A stretch of 64,000 nt of DNA from assembly GCA_037893225.1 (NCBI GenBank), contig JAZGUH010000627.1:992001-1056000 (forward strand), in the 5' to 3' direction. Below are positions 55,320 to 64,000 of this stretch, one piece after another; the first letter of the stretch is position 1, and each line of letters opens with the position of its first letter. The translations under genes and the position numbers were made by a program. Origin of the DNA: Hippasteria phrygiana (taxonomy: Eukaryota > Echinodermata > Asteroidea > Valvatida > Goniasteridae). The notes beneath the pieces are model-generated. The model had not been told where the DNA came from. It worked only from the letters and a program-made list of their open reading frames with translations, and made no database searches.

Positions 55320-55490
55320 TGTGAATGAAAGCTTTGTTTGAAAAAGCTCCACCTATATGAAAAAACTCCCCATTCAAGAACAATATAGTTGGAATATGAA
55401 CGGATTGAATACGCGCAGGAATGCGCGTATAGAGGACAACCGGCCAGGTGGTCTTTTTTTTCTTCTCTATGCTGCGGGTTCCTGTTTTCT
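55320..55490 (+). repeat. Dispersed repeat family R1, copy 3 of 3
   Basis: Longest plus-orientation copy, matching 186-365 in inverse and sharing the core with 13787-13880. Confidence 0.7.
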
Positions 55491-56931
55491 GTTGAAGAGC
55501 AACATTCTTTGCAGGATTGTTGTATCTCGTTGGTCCAAAAGTACAAAATTCCTTCTAAGTCTTTGCGATGGAATTTGGAAGGTTTATACTGGAGAACAAG
55601 TTCATTTTTATAACTGTCAATTTTAATTGTTTCTCTGAGAGCATATTATTCTAACTACTTACCAGCAATTTTTTTATTTTTTTTATCTTGGTTTGAAATG
55701 GATTACGTGCAATACAGCGCCTAATCTGCCCCAACCGAGCAATGTATTATAACGTTCCAATTGAACGCGACTAATGAAACAAATTTCTTTGTGAACTAAA
55801 CAATATCTTTGTACCGGCACATCTTAAAACAAGCATGGAGGTTGACGATGCTGTTAGAAATCAAATCTCAGTTGATTTGTGTATAAATATCACTGATGTT
55901 TCCAAAATAGTCATAATTGATAAAAAAAAATTCATTCTGCGTCAGACCTAGGCCTACGGGATCAAAATCTGCCTGCACTTTCTGAAGGGAAATCTTTTTG
56001 GACATTTCGATTGACGAAATTCAAAATTCACTATCAAGTATCAAAGTGCGAGGACGTGCGTGCGTCATTAAATTTTGATCTCTGCAGCCGTGGATACGGG
56101 GGGAGGGGGAAACTTGTCGGTATAACTCTCCCAAGATCCGTCACTGTCTCTCCAAATCGCGCAAACTAGAGTGATGGCATTTTCCCCATCAGATTCAAAA
56201 GGACAAAATTAATCTTTTTCCCTCACTCATCGGTCCTCTAGCCGCAGTGATGTCATCAGTTGCCTCGGGTTACTTTGCATAATGACCAGACTGCAAGTTA
56301 GTCAGAGAGCTCGTCCATTCTCATGGTCTCCGTTTACCGGCGTGAGTGTACCGGAGCGGACCAACAGCTCCGCCGTGAAACGTGAGCCCTCGCCCCGGCA
56401 AGCCATGACGGAGTCGACCGGCCACGCCTGGTGTTTGAAGGAAACGGGGAAATTGACCGGGGACTGTGAAATAGCTATCGTTTCTCATCCTGGTTTGGAC
56501 TCTTGACAGAAAGATAAAATACGTACTATTTTTTTTTCTCTAGAAGCCATTTGCCCTAAAGCGTTACAAGGGAAATACATGAAACGTTCATGCAACGTGC
56601 ATGACAATCTCCACATCGCGTGAGAGTGAAAAACGTATGGAATTCGATTTCGCATGTGAAGAATTGAAGGCGCGTGGATCGAACAGACGTATGGAAGCAT
56701 GCTCCCCGTGCTTAAATGAAACATATGCATTTTGCATATCGATGTTGCTTGTCTCCCTTTAAAGGTGCTGTCGGGAAAAAACGTTTATAAACAACTATGA
56801 ATTTCCTTACGCATGACATGCGTGCTCTTTGTTTTTCATTTTACAGGTTGAAAATTAAAGCAACTCATTACAACTTTGATAAAGCTCAATAGATATATGT
56901 TTAGGACTTGAAGGTTTGCACGGCATTTGAA

Positions 56932-57124
56932 GTAAGATATGGGACGGCTGGAACCCCCCCCCCCCCCCTTTTTTTTTTTTTTTTTGGTAATTGTGTTCCC
57001 GGAATTTTAGGAATTCCTTTCAGATATCTAGGGGGATGTGTTAGGTAACAATAGTCTGGAGTGTGTTTAGGGTATAGGGACAAGGGGGGGGGGGGGGGGG
57101 TTACCCCATGGTCACATATCTTGC
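56932..57124. mobile_element. Inverted-repeat element with AAGATATG ends and C/G-run arms
   Basis: Left AGTAAGATATGGGACGGCTG followed by a C-run mirrors right (inverse) GCAAGATATGTGACCATGGG followed by a C-run. It looks like a MITE whose homopolymer arms have expanded. Confidence 0.5.
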
Positions 57125-57157
57125 TGGGTATATTGCACGGTGGACAAGAACAAAGTA

Positions 57158-57245
57158 TGGAAGGCTTGCGGTACCGGTATCACCATGTGAAATTGATCTC
57201 TTTTGAGTTGTGTGGTTCTGAGAAGAACCGTTTTTAACTCCGAAA
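57158..57245 (-). repeat. Dispersed repeat with histone-stem-loop-like hairpin, copy 2
   Basis: On the minus strand: GGAGTTAAAAACGGTTCTTC, hairpin GGTTCTTCTCAGAACC (57229-57214), then ACACA, AAGAGATCAATTTCACATGG and TGATACC. It matches 44735-44800 with conserved hairpin and flanks. Confidence 0.65.
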
Positions 57246-58059
57246 TTTTTTTCTTCAAAACGTCATGTTTGATGCATTCCTATTCTAAAACAGTCACATT
57301 CTCCCTAATGAGAAACTTCGTAGTTTTTTTCAATAGGACAAATAATCTGACTTTGTGCCGAATTAGTCCAACTAAATTGGCACTTTGTCTCGAATGCACC
57401 GGTTGCACCCGTCTGGGCTACAAAGAGGTGCCGGGTTTTGTACACTTTCTTCAAGCAAAAACTATACTGTCCAAAATTATTTGTGATGAGGCAGTACTAC
57501 CAGGGGGCCCACAGCTATATTTGTTCCCCTTGACTGTTGGCGAAAAACTTGGAAAATTGATTATTAAAAAAAAAAAGACAAATCTTTGTAGCCTATGGGC
57601 TCCGTGCACAATTACCCCCTCAGCGGAAAGAAAAGGCGAGTCGGGGGGTCAATATCGACGCCATCTTACCTGACTTCAATTTAAGTGTCCGGTTCCCGCT
57701 ATGATATTCTTATTGAAAACCCAATTATCGAGAGTCTGCAAACAGACAAAGCAATCCCACTGGTACGAGTATCAAATGAACGAGGAGCGCAGTGCGTAAT
57801 ACCAGCGACGTATTCCCCGTGGAAGTGCGGTTGCTATGTGGACAGCGCCCTCTTTTCGTGGCGCACGGAGCCCATACATTTCATTATTTAATAATTGATG
57901 CAATTACCAAGATCATTGTTGGGACTACTTTATGAAGCGAGGAAGCGACTTTTGACGCACTATAGATTTTCCTGTGTTGGAGCCTGTAGAACTGAAATCT
58001 TAGTAGGCTGTGACGCTGCAACAGTTTGCAGTTCATTCGTAAGTGTCAGCTGCAAAGCA

Positions 58060-58600
58060 ACCACCTCATCGCAAGAAATAAATCTTAGACTCTTCTGCAA
58101 ACAAAAATATTTATCTTCATTCTCGGGTGCACCTTTCCGAATTAACACTGTGATGCTGGTGCTCTTAAACCGAAGCGCTCAAAATTTAAAGTGAAAATTT
58201 AAGCCGTGCAAAAAAATTTTTGAGAAATTTTGAACAACGTTTCCTGTTTTCGCGCAAGCTATTATTTTCATTCTCTTTTGCAGCCTTCCAAGAAAACATT
58301 GTGATGCTCATGCTGTATAGTAAACTGCGCTCACAATGAGAGACTTTTGAGACGCCGGAGGTAGCTGACATACCGGTCCTTTTCCAGTGTTCTCACCAGT
58401 CATGCGCATACTCAAAACTACGCGCGCATGCTCAGAACTACGCGCACATGCTCAGAACTAGCAAAAAGGACCGGTATGTCTGCTGCCACCAACGTCTCAA
58501 AAGTCCCCCATTGGACGCAAAAAAATCGCTGTGAAACTTCGAACAACGTTTCCAATTTTCGCGCGAGGCTATTATTGTTTGCTGCAAGGAAAGAAGAGAG
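58060..58600. repeat. Nested direct and inverted duplications
   Basis: GAACAACGTTTCC...TTTTCGCGC...CTATTATT occurs at about 58231 and 58541. Between them an inverted pair GACATACCGGTCCTTTT / AAAAGGACCGGTATGTC (58368 and 58465) encloses two direct GCGCATGCTCAGAACTACGC-type repeats. Another related stretch (ACTGTGATGCTGGTGCTC / ATTGTGATGCTCATGCTG) lies at about 58147 and 58299. Confidence 0.6.
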
Positions 58601-59948
58601 ATGTGGGGGGGGGGGGGGGGGGGTGTTCTGGTTGGGACTAAATTGTTGCAGTTTGCCGTTTAAGTTTTAAGTTACACGCCCGAGGATGGAGAAGGTTCAG
58701 CGATGGCGTGATTTGCCGGGGCGATGACAAACGAGGCTTCATTTGGTAATGGGGTCCGATGTTCGGTTAACGCGGGGCGCTGACGGACACGGCGCGAATG
58801 TTTCATGTTTCTCGCGGCTTATGACTGACTCGACTTACGGGCCTGGGATCGGACAGCCTGGGCTTGTTCTTCGGTCCGTGAGCTACTGTAACCTCTCCCC
58901 CAGTTGCTATCACTCGTTCTATGTTTTCTACACAAATAAGGACCGATGGTTGTAATCAAGATCTACAATAAATTTGCTTTGGAGGCCTATATTTGTCAGT
59001 AAACAGGGCACAACTTAAAACAATGCCCTCTGTTGATGGTACTGTGACATTGAAAGGCAAGAAAGTTTACTGGAAAACCTATAGTCGCATTTTGCATTCA
59101 GCTTTAATTAATGGCACATCTATTTGTAAGCTGCTTAGAAGATGTCATATTAGTCGTGACATTGTTTAATTCGGATAAAAACAAAATCAATTTGACGATT
59201 ATGAACGAATTTATCATTTTCTAAATGAAATCTCATTTTTATGACACACTTTAGACGGACAAGTCGCTACAGGGGCGCTGTTGGTGTCAATAGTGCAAAG
59301 GTCACAGGGTAAAAAAACAAAAAAACATTGCTATGAAAGCTAGGAAATTCTAAAAATATTACCCCACAGGTGTTACTCCTTTTGATGTAAAAGTGCGCCG
59401 TAAAAAAATGATTGAATGACCTACCAGAATGAATGACCTACAATAAACGAGACAACGACATTCATCTTTATTGTCGTTGCAGACAATGCAAGGCCAACAC
59501 GTCTCATTGTGCGATATGGGCTTCCGGTCCATAATGGCGCCCGATTTAGTCGATGACAGAACATGACAGTGGAGACGGATGGCGGTATATGTGCGATTAT
59601 TATCACAACCTTACCACGGTGTGGCGTCTTCAATCGTACACTTTGCGCTAAAAGAAAGCTTCCCTGCTTCACGGCTAGGGTAGAGTTTTGGCCCTCTGTC
59701 TGGAGTGAAGGTACAATCGTATGCCTGGCTGAAGACAACTGACCAGCGTTAACGAAAGCGTGGGGATTTTTTGAGTCAAGCGCATTAAACTCCACTGATG
59801 TACATAAGGCCAGAGGCTTTTAAGAAAGAATTACCTGTCAGCAATTATGCAAATCGAAATGTTATAGTCTAGACCCGGTATTTCTGTTTTGAATTCCAAT
59901 TCTGGTTTTTCAAGCATTGCAATAGTTGTATACGTACAGTTGTGATAG

Positions 59949-60216
59949 CCGTTTCACACTATACTCTTACCCGGGTAATTGCGGGGTTAATTAACGAAAA
60001 AATTAACCCCGAGATTACCCGGGTAATATGGCGTGTTCAAACTACACTTCTCGGAGTTAGAAATTCTCCAGGTCAACTGCCTCAAAACCCCACTTAACCC
60101 GGGTAATTTCTAACCCTGCTCGCGAGGTGGGTTAACCCACCAGTTTCGGGGTTAATGGCGACCTTGAGACGATTCTCCCAGTTACCCGTCGGTGGTGTGA
60201 ATGCTCGCTGGGTTTT
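59949..60216. mobile_element. Possible MITE with GTTTCACACTA / GGTGTGAATGC ends
   Basis: Outer inverted ends enclose repeated ACCCGGGTAAT words and a GGGGTTAATTAACG / AATTAACCCC palindrome. It is non-coding. The boundaries are approximate. Confidence 0.5.
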
Positions 60217-63200
60217 CTTCAACCCAGGTAGGTGGGTGCGCTTCGTCTTGTTTTATCGGCCAGCTACCGGTAATTGTGGCCAAAGCACATCCCCTTTGAC
60301 ATATATTTGAAAACATCCACCCCCGCCCCAGCCCAACTTTCATGATACTCACTGTCAAATTGTCTGCAGGAGGAAACTTTTCAGGCGGATATCATTTTTT
60401 TTTGGGAGGGGGGGGGGGGGTTGTCACTTTCGAGAGCTATTTCTTACGAGATTCTGGATTCCCCTCTCCCCAACTTTTGGACACGATTTATGGCAATATT
60501 CAATGCTGAAATCACGGGAAGAAAAAGAATTAAGATGTATCGTTTTTAGTAAATTAGAACAGAGATGTTTTCTCTTTTGCCCTGTCCCGACGTATTTGTG
60601 TGAAGCACTGCACTGTTTTAGAACGTTGGGCAAACAGATTACCCAACGTTGGTACAATAGTCAACATGTTCAACCTTTGGGTAATTTTTTACGTAATTTA
60701 CCAACTGTTGTATTCGAAACAGTTTAGAGAAATAGAACAAAAACTTCTGAGAGGTATATAGAACGAAATTTCCGCCAACATTGGTTGCCATCATTTTAAA
60801 CTACTCTGTGGAAATTCTAGATTCACTGACACATCTGAACTAAAATTACCACTTTTTGACTTCTTTCATTGCTTTTTTTATTTATTCTTTGAATAGGTAT
60901 TTCTCAACAAAAAAATACATAAAAATCTTCAGTCACGGTCAAATCAGCATCTTTGCATTGTAACTTTGCGAAAGAATTTGCGAAGTATCAAAGCTTGAAT
61001 TTTGAAAGGACTCCAATTATAACAAACTTTCCCCCAACTCCTAGTCCTTCGATGACCATCGGCATGTCGCGAATTCCTTTGAGTTTTCAAAAAGAGTGTA
61101 ACCCATTCTTTTGATGAATGGTTGGATGAGGTCAGAAGTGACGTGTCCTCGTGCCTTTTGGGCAATTATTCACTCTTATTACATTGACAATGTCCCATTT
61201 TTTTCTGCCTCGGATCTTAAGTTTAACTCCTATCAAGTAAGTTCGCTGCACCTGGCGGACCGCCGTGATTGACTGTAACCTTCAGAAGCAGCGAACCGTC
61301 GGGGGACCCGCGCCGCGCCTCGCCCCGCGAGATGCCACCTTTCATCGGGGCAAATTTGCCCGACAGATGTTGCCGTCGTTGGGTGGTGAGGGGAGCCCTG
61401 ATGAGATCCCTGTCCTGTCCGTGTGTGCTAGCTCTGCGATCCTAGCAAAAAGCCCTTGATCACGCTCACAATAAATCAGTGCACATAACGCGGAATGTGA
61501 CCCCGCGTGGCTGATTTGACAGATGATAATAACCATGAAGATTTTCATCAATTTATTGAGGAAACAAAAAGTACAACGATATCTGATGCATAAATTATTT
61601 TTAATGGAGAATTAACTGTTTCTTAGTCGGCAGTCAAGTCGAAGCCAATCGAAATTCAAGACTGATATTTCCAAAGACACCCACTAATCCACATACTGAG
61701 AACCCGAATGACAAGCGTTTACATCGAGAACAATTGTATGCTATTATTGGCAAGTTCTAACAAACAGGAACAAAGGCTCAAAACTGTTGTTCTGAATGAA
61801 AGATATTTGTCTGCTCTACACACTGTATGAAAACAACGATACGGTGGGAAGATGACGCATGCCACTTGTGCCATTGTAGTATAGTCCTAAGAACGAAATT
61901 CCACGATGGTCCAAAACGAAATCGGAGAATATAACTCGTGTAAAATCAAAACAAAACCTAGGATATAATTGAGAGCGATGGTTATTGATGTACACAATTA
62001 TTTTATGATGGTTGGTATGCCATAAACTTCAATTGCCCGCGGTAGCATTCACCGAGGATTGTGCGTTCACCGCACCGTGACGGTGCCTCGAGAGCCTACC
62101 GTTCACTCGGCGTCTTGTCCCCATGAGGCCTGCCCCAACGTGGGTGCCGAATCCTCGGCTAGAGCACCGATGACGGGGAGCCAGTGTGATGCACCCCGAC
62201 ATTCACGACCCCCAAAGACCGGCACAACAACGTCATTACCGACACTCTATTAGCCTTGGCCCGTGCACAGGGACTACAGGACCGCGGGTTATTGAGTGTC
62301 TGAGGCAACACCGCCGTGTCTTTCGTCGATCGGAGTCTGTGGGCCGCGGGGCCTTCTGGAAAGATTTTCTTGTTTTTGCTGTGCCCAGCACTATGGGTGA
62401 TCGAAATAGGATCTGGAAAGTGTTCCATGTTTACTAATTTGTTGTGATCTGCACTTCTCTGTGTCCAAACGTGTCCTCAGTTTTCCTTCGTCGTCTCGTC
62501 GTCTATTTGTTGCTGTGCTGTCGGCTTGTCTGCATTTCCCATGTGTTGTCGTTGTTTCTCTCTATATATGGATGTTGCTTTTTGTGTCTGTTCGTCTGTG
62601 TCTCCCTATCTATCCGTTAGAAGCCTTTAGTTTTGGCGTCTATCAAATTAGGCACATAGCCTATTGCAAGATACAGACAGTGGAAATGTGTTATCTTTCG
62701 ACTGACGCAAACGGCTTCCGGACAATCGGCAATTGTTTGTAACTGTTGGCCGATTTGTCACGACACTCAGATCTAAATGTAAACTTTAAACCAGTCGACC
62801 CGTCTACCCTACTCCACTGTTTCTCTTAAGGCATTCTCCCTTACCCATTCTATTTTACCGGCTTATATACAAGAGTGCAACCTGAGCATTGCCTGGTCTG
62901 AAAATTGGGATAATTTCTTTGGTATCTATTGAAGATTTATCCTCTATTTATATCTGGACCCAGGAAAACCATAAGGGTGGTAGGGCTGGCAACCTAAAAT
63001 GTGGTTAACACCACTACGTCTGTTCCCTTTAACTACAGTGACTTTTAGCCTTGTGTGGGACGACTTCCATAAAGAAACAAAATTGTGACTGTGGTGCCAT
63101 TAAAACATCTTCAAAGTTCAACTGTCTTCACAGCAACGTATGGATGAATGCGTACAGTGATTGAAAGTACAGTGATTGACGAATTTCACATGTAATTATA

Positions 63201-64000
63201 CGCCCCGTCTGTGCACTTCAAGGTTGAAAGCCAGGCTTTCAGTGATTTATTAAACGAGTACAGTGCTATCCTACAAATCCATTCATGCATGACTAATTCA
63301 CGACAAATGACAGCGAAGCGCACGGTCGCCATGGTCAAGTGGAACTGGATCATCACGACAAAAATCATCCAAATTCATTACTCGACATGATGTTGAAATA
63401 TTTCACAGAACAACGACTCTTAAACAATCCTGCCTCCATTAGATTGTTAAGATTGTTTTGGGACGACTTGATCAGCGAATACCTTGTATAAATTGCACAC
63501 GAATGAACGCGAGTTCCGTTGTTTAGTCTTAGCATTACCTTGCTTTCAAACCCGAAAGTGCGCAGATCAGTGGAAACAAAAAGAGAAAATTTGTTTTTTC
63601 AAACGTTAAAACCAGTGGCGCGACCACGAGATAGGAGTTGGTTGGGTGGCACGGGGACACTCCCCCCCCCCCCCCCACAAAAAAACCCGGCACCCCTGCC
63701 CCCCCCCACCCCCTCCCCTATCCACAACTGTTTGAGATCGCAGTTGTGTAGACAGAAAAATAAATATGCCAAGTGCATTTTCTCTCTGTAGAGCTCTTCA
63801 AGAAAAATTGTTGCGCTCGAGTGCCCCCAGAAAATTAAGTTGAAGTGGTTGAAGCGGATCAACAAGACGCAATGAACAGGAACTCTTGATACTTATTTTA
63901 TAACTAAAATACTTAATATAAAACTAACAAAGTTTGATACAATAGGAACGCATAACCAAGCTTCAAACAACCAAACATAACAAAAGAGAAACAAAAACAT

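Larger units (their letters stand above)
49976..64000. other. Gene-poor right flank
   Basis: Apart from the elements listed, I recognise no coding exon on either strand from 49976 to 64000. Frames of 60-156 codons occur but are isolated, lack splice context and resemble no family I know (for example 57203-57673 plus, 59421-59795 minus). Long G or C runs recur at about 49579, 51711, 53630, 56955, 57085, 58604, 60409 and 63662. Confidence 0.45.

Noticed and set aside
57203..57673. 156-codon plus-strand ORF
   Set aside because: It begins inside a dispersed repeat, has no recognised domain, and includes a low-complexity Lys run; nothing supports expression.

Overview
The window is animal nuclear DNA. 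It has introns with GT/AG splice sites, tRNA-derived and inverted-repeat transposons, several LINE retrotransposons and no bacterial-style gene packing. The mix of repeat families and the marine-type gene content suggest an invertebrate deuterostome such as an echinoderm or hemichordate; this is an inference, not a proof. Only three host genes are recognisable. All were read from spliced exons, most of which are far smaller than the gene they belong to.

Left part (1-16 kb): a head-to-head gene pair. On the minus strand are the first four coding exons of a two-pore channel gene (TPCN1-like; 4890 down to 511, continuing off the left edge). On the plus strand is a complete four-exon gene for dynein regulatory complex protein 10 (DRC10/IQCD; 5704-15893, 487 codons). 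Their start codons are about 0.8 kb apart and share one upstream region. The same two genes are head-to-head neighbours in vertebrates, so this looks like an ancient bidirectional pair. Their introns hold non-autonomous DNA transposons, including an 831-bp foldback element with a 9-bp target duplication, two hAT-like families with 8-bp duplications and a TTAA-flanked element.

Middle part (18.5-45.7 kb): a 27-kb repeat block bounded by inverted copies of a ~0.4-kb sequence. Inside it are a 0.65-kb palindrome built from 21-bp repeats and then a 70-bp minisatellite in four blocks. Three Tx1/L1-like LINEs sit in this minisatellite. Two are damaged sister copies (A ~19.69-24.80 kb; B ~37.85-44.25 kb, plus strand). 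The third (C, 27.79-33.93 kb, minus strand) has both ORFs open and splits the minisatellite. The 3' junctions of A and B each fall at a TGTAC of the 70-bp unit, which suggests a LINE family that targets a satellite. The minisatellite also shows higher-order duplications of 979, 1336, 350 and 280 bp.

Right part (45.7-64 kb): a two-exon gene for an ankyrin-repeat and SOCS-box protein (47223-49541, 442 codons) with a LINE fragment in its intron. From 49.6 kb to the end I recognise no gene. That stretch holds inverted-repeat elements, dispersed repeats shared with the left side, and many long G or C runs. The most interesting observations are the satellite-embedded LINE cluster, the conserved TPCN1-IQCD pair, and a dispersed repeat carrying a histone-stem-loop-like hairpin.
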